Origin: Candidatus Eiseniibacteriota bacterium
Lineage (GTDB): Bacteria > Orphanbacterota > Orphanbacteria > Orphanbacterales > Orphanbacteraceae
Direction of reading: 5' to 3'
DNA length: 64,000 bases
Assembly: GCA_024276995.1 (NCBI GenBank)
Contig: JAJRWB010000023.1
Location: 5,066-69,065, forward strand
The first letter of the stretch is position 1, and every line of letters begins with the position of its first letter. The translations under genes were made by a program, and so were the position numbers. Below are positions 1-8,061 of this stretch, one piece after another. The notes under the pieces were generated by a model. The model searched no databases. It saw only the letters and a program-made list of their open reading frames with translations, and was not told the origin of the DNA.

Positions 1-191
1 CGCGCCGCCAGGAAGAAGTTGAAGAGCGAAAGCACGCCGAAGGCGATCGTCCCGAAACTCGCGAGTCCGACGAGCGAAACGTTTCCGAGGCGGAAAAGGA
101 GGTAGCAAACGAGCGCGAGGAGGACGTACTCTCCTCCGACGATCAGGATGATCCTGCCTGTGCTCCAGGGATTGTGTGCGGTGCCTGTCAT
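1..191 (-). CDS. Membrane protein, N-terminal fragment cut by window start
   Basis: Reading leftward from an ATG at 191, the frame stays open to the window edge (63 full codons). It encodes a short polar N-terminus (MTGTAHNPWSTGR), a hydrophobic segment of about 20 residues (roughly residues 14-33), a short basic turn, and a second hydrophobic segment running into the edge. This is the pattern of a multi-pass inner-membrane protein. The family is not recognisable from this fragment. No strong Shine-Dalgarno precedes the ATG, although a TATACT hexamer lies at 235-240 on this strand. It is divergent from the gene at 365. Confidence 0.5.
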   Translation of the reverse strand, partial: MTGTAHNPWSTGRIILIVGGEYVLLALVCYLLFRLGNVSLVGLASFGTIAFGVLSLFNFFLAA

Positions 192-213
192 TCCGGATTT
201 GCCGTTGAAAGGT

Positions 214-242
214 TTGGTAAACGGATTCGAATCAAGTATATC
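214..242 (+). promoter_or_regulatory. Sigma70-like promoter for the gene at 365
   Basis: TTGGTA at 214-219 and TATATC at 237-242 are separated by 17 bp, about 120 bp upstream of the envelope-protein gene. The -10 region is nearly palindromic and also reads TATACT on the other strand, so it may serve the divergent membrane gene too. Confidence 0.45.
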
Positions 243-364
243 ACAATGCGATGTTCCGGTGAGGCGCCGAATCTCCTTGATCGGGGTACGGGTCGCCCCT
301 ACAATCCCTTCGTCGTGATTCGGATCGGACCGCCCGGTTCGCGCTCGGGTTGGGAGGGAACGCC

Positions 365-829
365 ATGGGCCGCGGAAAAACGATACTCGCCGTTCTTCTT
401 CTCACCGCCGTCCTTTCGTCGCACTCTTTCGCGGCGGCGAACCGCGTGGGGGCGGGCTATTCGCTCTACCCGAAGCTGGGCGGCCTGCCGACCCTCCGCT
501 ACAGCGCATACAGTTTCTTCATCGAGGGGGGGGCGAAAATCGTCGATACCGGCTCGACGAGTTTTCGATTCGGGTCGAAACTCGCGCTGAGACCGTACGA
601 ATATCACGGCCTCCCGATCGAACTGGGCGGTTCGATCGGTTTCGCCACCAATTATCTCGGCGGAGACGACACGCTCGTCCACGCCGGCCTTTTCCTGGGG
701 ATTTCTACGCTAGTGACCGACGAGGTGTCGGTGGGAATCGCCGCCTATCCGTTGGGGATCAGCTTCGGTCTGGCCGAGAACCTGACCGACTTCCTGACGC
801 CGGTGTTCGACATCCACTTCCTCTTCTAG
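365..829 (+). CDS. Secreted or outer-membrane beta-barrel-like protein, unknown function
   Basis: This 154-residue product begins with a clear signal peptide (MGRGKTILAVLLLTAVLSSHSFA). The rest is a glycine- and aromatic-rich chain of alternating short hydrophobic strands, ending in IHFLF, as expected for a small outer-membrane barrel with a C-terminal aromatic residue. The ATG at 365 was preferred over the one at 350 because GGGAGG lies about 7 bp upstream and the signal peptide starts there. No catalytic motif is visible and no family is recognised. It converges with the small membrane gene at 851-1099. Confidence 0.6.
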   Translation: MGRGKTILAVLLLTAVLSSHSFAAANRVGAGYSLYPKLGGLPTLRYSAYSFFIEGGAKIVDTGSTSFRFGSKLALRPYEYHGLPIELGGSIGFATNYLGGDDTLVHAGLFLGISTLVTDEVSVGIAAYPLGISFGLAENLTDFLTPVFDIHFLF

Positions 830-850
830 CGCTTCCGCCCGCATGCACCG

Positions 851-1099
851 CTAGCAAAGGCCGCAGAGGATCCCTCCGGCGGTGGTCGCGATCGCTCCGA
901 AAAGAAGCAGCCCGATCGCGAGAGCGCCCACGATGAGAACAGGGAGCATGATGAGTACGAACGGAGCGGCGATCAGCCCCACGAGCAACGCTCCGACGAT
1001 CTGGAAGGGGACGAGGATCAGGTGGAGGATGAACGCCCCCACCTTGAGCATCATCACGAACCCGACGATCACGAGGAACAGGATGAGCAATTCGAACAT
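851..1099 (-). CDS. Small hydrophobic membrane protein
   Basis: This 82-residue protein is almost wholly hydrophobic, with two or three membrane segments (about residues 1-20, 22-50 and 52-75) and a short C-terminus containing two cysteines (CGLC). A good ribosome-binding site (CGGAGG) precedes the ATG by about 9 bp, which supports it being a real gene. It could be a small envelope-stress or phage-shock-type peptide, but no family is recognised. It is co-directional with queC, which ends about 160 bp upstream. Confidence 0.55.
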   Translation of the reverse strand: MFELLILFLVIVGFVMMLKVGAFILHLILVPFQIVGALLVGLIAAPFVLIMLPVLIVGALAIGLLLFGAIATTAGGILCGLC

Positions 1100-1256
1100 C
1101 GGTCTTGCCTCCGACGGTTTTGAGGGATGGTTCGATCCTTCTCTCGTCTTTCTCTACTATTCATAGACGCGGTTTATTCGCTTCAGGTTGCGAAAAAATC
1201 GAGGGGCGGTCGGTTTTTCGCTTCGCCTTACGCATATTACAAATACGATATATGAA

Positions 1257-1958
1257 TCAAGGGCGGCCACCTCTTTCACCCGAATTCGGGTCGTAAGGGA
1301 TCGGGTCTCTCAAGTTGTTGTTGCGAAAGGCGATAAGGCGCAGGCGGCACGAATCGCAGATTCCGCAGGCTATTTCATCGTCCTGGTAGCAGGACCAGGT
1401 CAATCGGAAAGGAACCTTCAGATCGATCCCGAGGCGAACAATTTCCGTTTTCGACATATGAATGAGTGGGGTGCGGATTTCCATGTCCGCTCCACGGACG
1501 GTCCCGGTCCGGATCGCCTTTTCCATGGCGCGGAAGAATGATTCCCTGCAATCGGGGTATCCCGACGAATCTTCCTCCACCGCACCGGTGTAGATCGCTC
1601 CGGCGCCGGTCCGTTCGGCCCACGAGGCGGCGATCGCCACGAGATGCGCGTTGCGGAAAGGAACGTACGAATCGGGGACCGTGCCCTCTTCGATTCCGTC
1701 GGTGCGGACCGGCATCGACCGGTCGATCAGCGAAGAGCCGCCGATGGCGACGAGCGAGGAGATGTCGCACTCCAGCGTCTCCTCGATGCCGTAGTGGCGG
1801 GCGAGCGCCCGAAAACAGGCGAGTTCCTTCGACCCGGTTCTCTGGCCGTACGAGACGTGGAGGAACGCGGGGGAACTCTCCTTCATCGCCACCGCCGCGG
1901 TGACCGCGCTGTCCATGCCGCCGCTCAGGAGGACGATCGATCGCCTGCGCACCGTCAC
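1257..1958 (-). CDS. queC: 7-cyano-7-deazaguanine synthase QueC
   Basis: QueC makes preQ0 from 7-carboxy-7-deazaguanine using ATP and ammonia, a cytosolic step of queuosine biosynthesis. The 233-residue sequence has the PP-loop SGGMDS near the N-terminus (about residues 12-17). Its C-terminal zinc cluster has the expected cysteines (SCYQDDEIACGICDSC), and VPFRNAHLVAIAASWA and YPDCRESFF match conserved family blocks. Length is normal. The start is GTG at 1958, overlapping the stop of the thioesterase gene as GTGA, so the two are translationally coupled. No other queuosine genes are present in the window. Confidence 0.93.
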   Translation of the reverse strand: MTVRRRSIVLLSGGMDSAVTAAVAMKESSPAFLHVSYGQRTGSKELACFRALARHYGIEETLECDISSLVAIGGSSLIDRSMPVRTDGIEEGTVPDSYVPFRNAHLVAIAASWAERTGAGAIYTGAVEEDSSGYPDCRESFFRAMEKAIRTGTVRGADMEIRTPLIHMSKTEIVRLGIDLKVPFRLTWSCYQDDEIACGICDSCRLRLIAFRNNNLRDPIPYDPNSGERGGRP

Positions 1959-2386
1959 AGCGCCCCGGTGCCCGGCCGGGGATCGACGGCGTCGCGCAGA
2001 TCGCGGGGGAGGGCGGTCGGTCTCAGATCACGGTTAATGCAGATATGGGTCGTTTCCCCCTCGGCGAGGAGTGTCGATCCCCGGGAGACCGTGTAGCGGA
2101 AAAGGATGCTCCTGCTGCGCACCTTTTCGACCCACGTATCCACGGTGACCAGATCGTCGTAGCGGGCGGGAGAGAAGAGACGGTAGGCGACCGACGAGAC
2201 GGGGAGGATAAAGCCTCTCTCTTCCCAGTCGCCATACGGTACGCCCCGTTCGCGCAGGAACGATGCCCGGCCCACCTCGAACCAGACGGGATAATTCGCG
2301 TAGTAGGCGAACCCCATCTGGTCGGTGTCGGCGTAGCGCACCCGGATATCGGTGGGCGTGGCGTGCGAGGGCACCTCGGGTTTCAT
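1955..2386 (-). CDS. Acyl-CoA thioesterase, YbgC/4-hydroxybenzoyl-CoA thioesterase family
   Basis: This 143-residue hotdog-fold thioesterase hydrolyses acyl-CoA esters in the cytosol. The family active-site block is intact: RVRYADTDQMGFAYYANY, with the catalytic Asp in DTDQMG, followed by WFEVGRASFLR. The ATG at 2386 is chosen because AAGGAGAA lies directly upstream; a longer frame to 2476 is open but adds a low-complexity Ser/His-rich leader without a ribosome site. It overlaps queC by 4 bp. In proteobacteria such enzymes often sit with tol-pal genes, but not here, so the physiological substrate is unknown. Confidence 0.82.
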   Translation of the reverse strand: MKPEVPSHATPTDIRVRYADTDQMGFAYYANYPVWFEVGRASFLRERGVPYGDWEERGFILPVSSVAYRLFSPARYDDLVTVDTWVEKVRSRSILFRYTVSRGSTLLAEGETTHICINRDLRPTALPRDLRDAVDPRPGTGAL

Positions 2387-2610
2387 CGGTTCTCCTTCGC
2401 CGTGACGGGTGGCCCGGCCAGCGTGACCGTGAACGGAAGACGATGAAAGAGTAGCGCCGGTGGCGGGGGGGATCAAGAGGGGAGAGACGGATCGGCGCGG
2501 CGACGGGTGTTGCCGCGCTCGGCGGGAAGCGGTGGAGAAGAATGGAGGATCTTTCCCGCCGATCGGATATGATCGACGAGCCGGAATCGTCCGGACCGGA
2601 AAGGGGATCG

Positions 2611-3876
2611 ATGGCGGGCTTATCGAGATGGAAGGGGACGCCGCTTCTGCTGGCGGGAGTTTTCGCCGCGGCGACTGTGTGTGTCTGCCGGGGCGGCGAC
2701 ATGGCGCGGAAGGCGTGGTCCGGGACGACGGGGAATGAGAACGTGGAACCCCTCACGAAGCACTGGGAGAAGGTCATCCCGTACCAGGCTCCGCCGGAAG
2801 ACCTTTCGTCGATCTCCGCCGAGGAGTGCGGGGAATGCCATGAAGATATCTACGCGGAATGGAAAAGCTCCTTTCATGCCGTCGCGTGGGAAGATCCGCA
2901 ATTTCAGTCGGAATGGGCCAAAGGGGATTCCCTTTGGGTCTGTATCAACTGCCACATTCCCCTCGAAAATCAGCAGCCCTACATCGTGACCGGGAAGATC
3001 GACGGCGACTATTTCCGTCCGGTGAAACGGAAGAACCCGAGATACGATCCCCTGCTGCGCGAGGAATCGATCACCTGCGCCGTCTGCCATATCCGGGACG
3101 GTGCGGTCATCGGGCCGTTCGCCGATCCCGTGGATGCGCCCCACGTGGTGAAGCAGGATACGGTTTTTCTCTCCCGCCGGATCTGTTTCGGCTGCCACAA
3201 TGTGACCGATGTGATCGATCGGTCGCTCGTGTGTGTGTTCAACACCGGCAACGAGTGGAACGAGGGGCCTTACCGGGCGGCGGGCCGCGACTGCATCGTC
3301 TGTCACATGCCGGAGATCGAAAGACCCCTGGTAGCGGGAGGTCCGATCCGGAAAACCCGCAAGCACACCTGGATCGGTTCGGGCATCCCGAAATACTCGG
3401 CCGGGGAGGTGGAAGAGGTCGCGCCCGTCCCGGGATACGTTCGCGCCATGGACGTCCGGGTCCACTCGAGCCGGGAGCTGTACGGTCCCGGCGATGACGC
3501 CTATCTTTCGGTCACCCTGATCAATCAGCGCGCCGGCCACACCATCCCCACCGGCGACCCGGAGTATTTCTACACTTTACGGATGGATGCCGTCGATACG
3601 GCCGGCCGCAGCCTCAAGAGCGTGGCCCACCGAATCGGCCAGGAGTGGACTTGGTGGCCGGCGGCGGAAAAGACGGGCGACAACCGCCTCGACCCGCTCG
3701 AAAGCCGCACATATTCATTCATGATTCGAATACCGGATCGCCCGGAAAGGATCCGTTTCGAGGTGCGATTGGTGGTGCACCGGATTACCGGGGAAAACGC
3801 CGCCTTCAACGATCTGCCGGGACATTATCCGCTTTCGGCGTTGATATTTGAAAAGACAATGGAATTGAATCGATAA
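2611..3876 (+). CDS. Pentaheme c-type cytochrome (cytochrome c554-like)
   Basis: This exported electron carrier of about 421 residues has five heme-binding CxxCH motifs (CGECH, CINCH, CAVCH, CFGCH, CIVCH) in its first two thirds. An all-beta C-terminal region of about 150 residues follows. The ATG at 2611 begins a signal sequence (MAGLSRWKG, then a hydrophobic stretch to VCVC) with AAAGGGGAT upstream; the frame is open to 2542, but that leader is polar. Layout resembles multiheme cytochromes of the c554 type in periplasmic nitrogen, sulfur or metal redox chains. No partner oxidoreductase is adjacent, so the electron acceptor is unknown. Confidence 0.8.
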   Translation: MAGLSRWKGTPLLLAGVFAAATVCVCRGGDMARKAWSGTTGNENVEPLTKHWEKVIPYQAPPEDLSSISAEECGECHEDIYAEWKSSFHAVAWEDPQFQSEWAKGDSLWVCINCHIPLENQQPYIVTGKIDGDYFRPVKRKNPRYDPLLREESITCAVCHIRDGAVIGPFADPVDAPHVVKQDTVFLSRRICFGCHNVTDVIDRSLVCVFNTGNEWNEGPYRAAGRDCIVCHMPEIERPLVAGGPIRKTRKHTWIGSGIPKYSAGEVEEVAPVPGYVRAMDVRVHSSRELYGPGDDAYLSVTLINQRAGHTIPTGDPEYFYTLRMDAVDTAGRSLKSVAHRIGQEWTWWPAAEKTGDNRLDPLESRTYSFMIRIPDRPERIRFEVRLVVHRITGENAAFNDLPGHYPLSALIFEKTMELNR

Positions 3877-3884
3877 TTGAAGCA

Positions 3885-4099
3885 CCGTCCGATCTCGGTG
3901 GAGAAAGCCCCCCCGCCCATGGTCCGTGAGGTTCCAGCCCCTCGATGCTGAGCTTGGAGGGACGCCGTAACACGGAGGGGGCAGGGGGCCGATGATCGTG
4001 TCATGGGAGGCCGTCCGGCGGAGGAATCCCGCCGCGTGCGTCCCGGCCGGGAAAGGGCACGGAAGAGGGAGGATCCGGCCGGGCAACCTCATGTAACCG
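3885..4099 (-). ncRNA. Candidate structured ncRNA of unknown class
   Basis: The roughly 380 bp between the cytochrome and etfB contain no credible protein gene. A near-consensus promoter (4106-4134) fires leftward into it. The predicted 5' end (about 4098, starting GGUUACAUGAGGUU) can pair with GGAACCUCACGGACC about 180 nt downstream (GAGGUU with AACCUC, GGU with ACC), closing a domain. Inside, GGCGG/CCGCC and CCGU/ACGG hairpins are visible. I looked for SRP, RNase P, tmRNA and 6S signatures and could not match any. The 3' end is a guess, since no T-run terminator is obvious. It might alternatively be a leader or a decayed gene. Confidence 0.35.
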
Positions 4100-4105
4100 G
4101 CGCAT

Positions 4106-4134
4106 ATTATAGCAGTTCGCCCGCCGAAAAGCAA
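4106..4134 (-). promoter_or_regulatory. Near-consensus sigma70 promoter with no protein gene downstream
   Basis: On the minus strand TTGCTT (4134-4129), 17 bp, then a perfect TATAAT (4111-4106). It is the best promoter match in the window. It points away from etfB into the gene-free stretch toward the 3' end of the cytochrome gene. Confidence 0.65.
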
Positions 4135-4186
4135 GCAAGAATACGATAAACAGCACGAAATCCCCTAAACAGAACCACCCGGTCTC

Positions 4187-4215
4187 TTGACACGCTTCGG
4201 GCCGGGTGATAGCGT
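4187..4215 (+). promoter_or_regulatory. Promoter for etfB-etfA
   Basis: Perfect TTGACA at 4187-4192, a 17 bp spacer and TAGCGT at 4210-4215 preceded by TGA, giving an extended -10 (TGN). It lies about 45 bp upstream of the etfB start. Confidence 0.55.
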
Positions 4216-4258
4216 TTCGTTCGCCCGGATCAGCCCTGAAAGTGGATTTGGAGGAATC

Positions 4259-5047
4259 ATGAAGACGATTGTGTTTATCAAGGAGGTTCCCGAAACCCCC
4301 GATGGGGTAAAGATTTCCGATTCGGGACAGCTGGCCGTTGATGGTGACCGTGCGTTTCTCACCGACCCGATCGATCCTTACTCGGTGGAAACGGCGCTGA
4401 AGATCCGCGAGGAGAAGGGGGGCGAGGTGATCGTCGTCTCCGCCGGCTCCACGAGGGCGGAGAAGTTCCTGAAGGAGGCGCTCGCCATGGGGGCGGACGA
4501 GGCGGTTCTCCTATCGGGCGCCGAAATCGAGGGGGGCGACCCGACGGCGACCGCACGCGCGCTCGCCGCCGCCGTCCGGAAATCAGGCGATTTCGACCTC
4601 TTGGTGGTCGGGGATCGCGCCGCCGACGACAACTCGGCGGTGGTCGGTCCCGTCCTCGGCCAGCTTCTCGATATACCCGTTCTAACATATGTAAGCGAGG
4701 TCCGGGAGGTCGACGCCGACACGATCCGCGTGGTCCGCACCCTGGAGAAGGGGCGGGAGGTGGTGGAATCGTCGCTACCCGCGGTCGTATCGGTGGTGAA
4801 GGGGATTCACGAGCCTCGTTATCCCTCCCTCCTCGGCATACGCAAGGCTTCCAAGAGGGAAGTGCCCAAGTGGACCGCCGCCGATCTCGGCGAAGATCCA
4901 GCCCGGCTCGGTGCGGCGGGATCGCCGACGCGGATGAGGAGCCTCGCTCCGCCTCCGGCGCCGTCGGGAGTCGAAATGATCGAAGGGGAGGTCGAAGAGG
5001 CGGCGAAGACGCTGGTGGCGAAGATTATCGACCGAAAGGTCCTCTAA
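4259..5047 (+). CDS. etfB: Electron transfer flavoprotein beta subunit
   Basis: EtfB pairs with EtfA to carry electrons from acyl-CoA dehydrogenases and related flavoenzymes to a quinone reductase or similar acceptor. The 262-residue sequence starts MKTIVFIKEVPETPDG, typical of the family. It has the AMGADEAVLL and DLLVVGDRAADDNSAVVGPVLGQLL blocks of the nucleotide-binding fold, and GIHEPRYPSLLGIRKASK near the C-terminus. ATG at 4259 has GGAGG upstream; the longer open frame from 4187 runs through the promoter. etfA follows 18 bp later. No dehydrogenase or ETF:quinone oxidoreductase is nearby. Confidence 0.94.
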   Translation: MKTIVFIKEVPETPDGVKISDSGQLAVDGDRAFLTDPIDPYSVETALKIREEKGGEVIVVSAGSTRAEKFLKEALAMGADEAVLLSGAEIEGGDPTATARALAAAVRKSGDFDLLVVGDRAADDNSAVVGPVLGQLLDIPVLTYVSEVREVDADTIRVVRTLEKGREVVESSLPAVVSVVKGIHEPRYPSLLGIRKASKREVPKWTAADLGEDPARLGAAGSPTRMRSLAPPPAPSGVEMIEGEVEEAAKTLVAKIIDRKVL

Positions 5048-5065
5048 GCGCGGGAGAAGAATTCG

Positions 5066-6049
5066 ATGTCACGTTCCATCTGGGTCATTGCAGAGCGCGG
5101 CGCGTCAGGTGTCTCGCGCACAACGAAGGAAATCCTCGGCAAGGCGGGTGAACTCGCCGGCGAAGGGGGGATGACCGCCGTCTACTGCGGTGCGGACGCC
5201 TCCGGAATCGCCGAAGAATTGCAACGGTACGGCGCAGGGCGTGTTTGTCTCCTCGTGGACGGCGCATTCGAACATTACAACGCCGACCAGTTCGTCCATG
5301 CCCTGGCGGCGCTGGCGCGGGAGAAGGATCCCGAGATCATTCTCGTGCCGGGGAGCATGAACGGAAGGGAACTCGCGGCGGCCCTCGCGGCGGCCCTCGG
5401 CGGCGGCGCGGTCCAAGAATGTATCGACATCCGCCGCGACGGCGATGCCGTTCTCGCCGACCGCGCCTTCCTCGGCGGCAACCTCACCGCGGTGGTGGAA
5501 AACCGTTCGGAAGGGCCGAAGGTCTTCTCCGTCAGGCCGAAGGCGTTCCCCCTTCCGGCGGAGGACGCCGGCAATGCGGCAGACATCGAAGAGGTGACAC
5601 CCGTGCTCCGCGAGGGAGGGTCGCGGACGAAGAGGGTGGAGTTCCTCGCCGACGAGGGGAAGACGGTGAACCTCACCGACGCCGACGTGATCGTTTCGGG
5701 CGGGCGGGGACTCGGGACGGCCGAGGGTTTCGACGTGATCCGCGAACTCGCCGACGTTCTCGGTGGCGCGGTCGGCGCGTCGCGCGCCGTGGTGGACAAC
5801 GGCTGGATCTCCTATCCTCACCAGGTGGGCCAAACCGGGAAGACGGTGAAGCCGAAGCTCTACATCGCCTGCGGCATTTCGGGCGCCATCCAACACCTCG
5901 CCGGCATGCGCACATCCGATACGATCGTTGCGATCAACAAGGACGAGAACGCGCCGATCTTCAAGGTCGCCCATTTCGGAATCGTGGGGGATCTCTTCGA
6001 AGTGGTACCGCAGCTGACCGCACGGTTCCGGGAGGCGCTTCAAGGTTGA
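5066..6049 (+). CDS. etfA: Electron transfer flavoprotein alpha subunit
   Basis: EtfA (327 residues) carries the FAD that shuttles electrons in the ETF dimer. The C-terminal FAD domain is clear: [51 protein letters not shown] and [11 protein letters not shown]. The N-terminal half forms the Rossmann-like domain that packs against EtfB. It is transcribed with etfB after an 18 bp gap. Length is normal and no key residue appears missing. Confidence 0.95.
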   Translation: MSRSIWVIAERGASGVSRTTKEILGKAGELAGEGGMTAVYCGADASGIAEELQRYGAGRVCLLVDGAFEHYNADQFVHALAALAREKDPEIILVPGSMNGRELAAALAAALGGGAVQECIDIRRDGDAVLADRAFLGGNLTAVVENRSEGPKVFSVRPKAFPLPAEDAGNAADIEEVTPVLREGGSRTKRVEFLADEGKTVNLTDADVIVSGGRGLGTAEGFDVIRELADVLGGAVGASRAVVDNGWISYPHQVGQTGKTVKPKLYIACGISGAIQHLAGMRTSDTIVAINKDENAPIFKVAHFGIVGDLFEVVPQLTARFREALQG

Positions 6050-6074
6050 ATCGATTTCGCGCCGGAGGGCCCGG

Positions 6075-7889
6075 TTACCTTTTCCGGAGCCTCTCCGGCG
6101 CGGGCGTTCTACCGATCCATTCCTCGATTTCGCGTCTCATCGACGCGACGATATCCGGATGATCCCCGGCGACGTTCTCTCGCTCTCCCGGGTCGGCCTC
6201 GAGGTCGAACAGCTCCGTTCGCCGTCCCTCCCCAGGCATGGGCGTCACGATCAGTTTCCACGCGCCGTCACGAAGGGCGACGCTCTTCCCCTCCACGCCG
6301 GAAATCGGCCTTCTCTCATTGAACAGCGGGGCGAGCGACTCGCCCGATTCGGCGAACACCGGGAGGTCCGCGCCCGATTCCGGTCTTTCGATCACGCCCA
6401 TGAGGGAGCGCCCCTGGAGACCGATCGTCTTCTCCAGATGAAGCACGTCGAGCAGCGTCGGAACGATATCGATGGTCCGGACCTGGGTTCCGACGATTCC
6501 GTCCGGAAGGTTGGCCGCCGACACGAGGAAGGGCACTCTCAGGTTCGCATCGTAGAGGAACTCGCCGTGGTCGAAGAAGTAATCGTTGTCGCCGAGACTT
6601 TCGCCGCTCGTGCCGGTCATGATGAACAGGCAGTTGTGGAAACGGTCGGTCTTCTCGAGGAACTGGACCAGTTCGCCCACCGCGGCGTCCATCCGGCTGA
6701 TATCGCCGTCGTAGAGATCGACGGCGCGCGCGCTGTCGGCGGAGGAAAATCGCTTGAGGCCGAAAATGACACACCCCTTCGTCGGCACATAGTCGAATCG
6801 CGTTTTGAAAGGCCCTTCATACGCCCCGTCGCCGAAAGGAGAGAACGATTCTTCCGAGCCGTAGGGAACAGACGGGTCGGAGAAGTGGAGCCATAGGAAA
6901 AAGGGCCTCTCCTTTTGAAGGCCGACCCACTCCCCGCCGCGCCGGACGATCGACCGGGCATCCGCCCCGGGGGACGTTTCGAAACGGTCGAAGCCCTGGT
7001 CGAACCCGCCGTCTCCCGCCTCCGCCGGCAAAGATGCGAACCCTCCCGTTACGTACCCCTTGTTGTGCAGCACCTCGGGGAACGTGATCTCCTGGCTGTG
7101 GAGCGCGTCTCCCAGGGCGCGAACGCCGGTGCTTCTCGACCAGCGCCCTGTGAAGATGCTCGCCAGCGCCTGCGTGGTTCGCGGCGAGGAGGTGAATGTC
7201 CGGTCGAAAAGGATCCCCCTCGCGGCGAGCCGGTCGAGGTTCGGCGTGGTCATTCTCGGATAGCCGTACTCGCTCATGTGATCGGGCCGGAGGGCGTTCA
7301 CCGTGATGAGAATCACGTTCGGGCCCCGAGGGAAATTCTTCGTGCGGTTGATGTAGTCGGCGCTGTTCGCCGCGCCGAGCAGGAAGAGGGTGACCAGGAC
7401 GAGCCGGAACGGCACGAGGCGGACGATCGTTCCGAGGGCGGGAAAGATCTCGTAGATCAGCCTGCCCGCGCCGATGAGCAAAAGAACAAGGACGAAACGG
7501 TACGCCCAACCGAGGGCGATCCCTCTCGGCGTCGCGCCGTCGTCGGGCCACGGCCCGACGAGAGTCTCCTGGTGGCAGACGATCACGATGAGACCGGCGA
7601 GGGCGAGCACCGACGCGACCGCCCGGAAAGCGCGCGGCATGAGGCGGCTCATGAAGAAGAGAAGCAGCGCCGCGGGAACGCCCACCGAAACGACGAGGAA
7701 GAAAACGCTGTTCAACCTCTCGACGAACGTGGCGAGCGCCTCGTTGGTGAGATGGTTGGCGACGTACTCGTTGGCGCCGATGCCTGAAAGGCCGGAGGCG
7801 ATCCCCCCGATGAGTCCGGCGAGGGCGATCAGCGAGATCCCCCGCTTGACCGTTTCGATCGATTCCCGCCCCCTCTTCGACCGCAGCAT
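6075..7889 (-). CDS. Membrane-anchored sulfatase-fold protein with degenerate active site
   Basis: The 604-residue protein has about five membrane segments (roughly residues 17-38, 60-80, 88-106, 128-148, 158-178), then an exported sulfatase/alkaline-phosphatase-superfamily domain from residue 190. The fold markers are present: RPDHMSEYGYPRMTTPNLDRLA, SIFTGR and FDHGEFLYDANLRVPF. However, metal and catalytic positions differ from active relatives: VDT is VNA (Asn198), DPH is DPS (Ser340) and TADHGE is TGTSGE (Thr427, Ser428). The second sulfatase in this window keeps all of these. It may be a non-catalytic binding or scaffold protein. A strong ribosome site (CAGGAGGGAAG) precedes the ATG at 7889. 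Confidence 0.75.
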   Translation of the reverse strand: MLRSKRGRESIETVKRGISLIALAGLIGGIASGLSGIGANEYVANHLTNEALATFVERLNSVFFLVVSVGVPAALLLFFMSRLMPRAFRAVASVLALAGLIVIVCHQETLVGPWPDDGATPRGIALGWAYRFVLVLLLIGAGRLIYEIFPALGTIVRLVPFRLVLVTLFLLGAANSADYINRTKNFPRGPNVILITVNALRPDHMSEYGYPRMTTPNLDRLAARGILFDRTFTSSPRTTQALASIFTGRWSRSTGVRALGDALHSQEITFPEVLHNKGYVTGGFASLPAEAGDGGFDQGFDRFETSPGADARSIVRRGGEWVGLQKERPFFLWLHFSDPSVPYGSEESFSPFGDGAYEGPFKTRFDYVPTKGCVIFGLKRFSSADSARAVDLYDGDISRMDAAVGELVQFLEKTDRFHNCLFIMTGTSGESLGDNDYFFDHGEFLYDANLRVPFLVSAANLPDGIVGTQVRTIDIVPTLLDVLHLEKTIGLQGRSLMGVIERPESGADLPVFAESGESLAPLFNERRPISGVEGKSVALRDGAWKLIVTPMPGEGRRTELFDLEADPGERENVAGDHPDIVASMRREIEEWIGRTPAPERLRKR

Positions 7890-7934
7890 CTTCCCTCCTG
7901 TCCCTTCGGTCGCCGAAAAAAACCGGCGATCCTA

Positions 7935-7963
7935 TTTATACCTTTCGCCGGGAGGTCTGCCAA
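7935..7963 (-). promoter_or_regulatory. Promoter for the degenerate sulfatase
   Basis: Minus strand: TTGGCA (7963-7958), 17 bp, TATAAA (7940-7935), about 46 bp upstream of the start codon. The leader also contains a short TCGCCG/CGGCGA hairpin (about 7911-7930). Confidence 0.6.
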
Positions 7964-7997
7964 TCTCTTTGTTCACGGGATCGGCGCCGAATGACTC

Positions 7998-8026
7998 TTG
8001 ACGGTGGCGGTGCGGCCCCCTATTAT
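7998..8026 (+). promoter_or_regulatory. Promoter for the bactofilin gene
   Basis: TTGACG at 7998-8003, a 17 bp spacer, and TATTAT at 8021-8026, 35 bp upstream of the bactofilin ATG. It is divergent from the sulfatase promoter at 7935-7963, separated by 34 bp. Confidence 0.65.
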
Positions 8027-8061
8027 GGTCGGGCGTAAACCTATTTCCATGGAGTGTTCCT

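Noticed and set aside
3715-4134. 139-codon minus-strand frame covering the candidate RNA
   Set aside because: Starts upstream of the predicted transcript start, runs antisense into the cytochrome gene and has no protein-like pattern.
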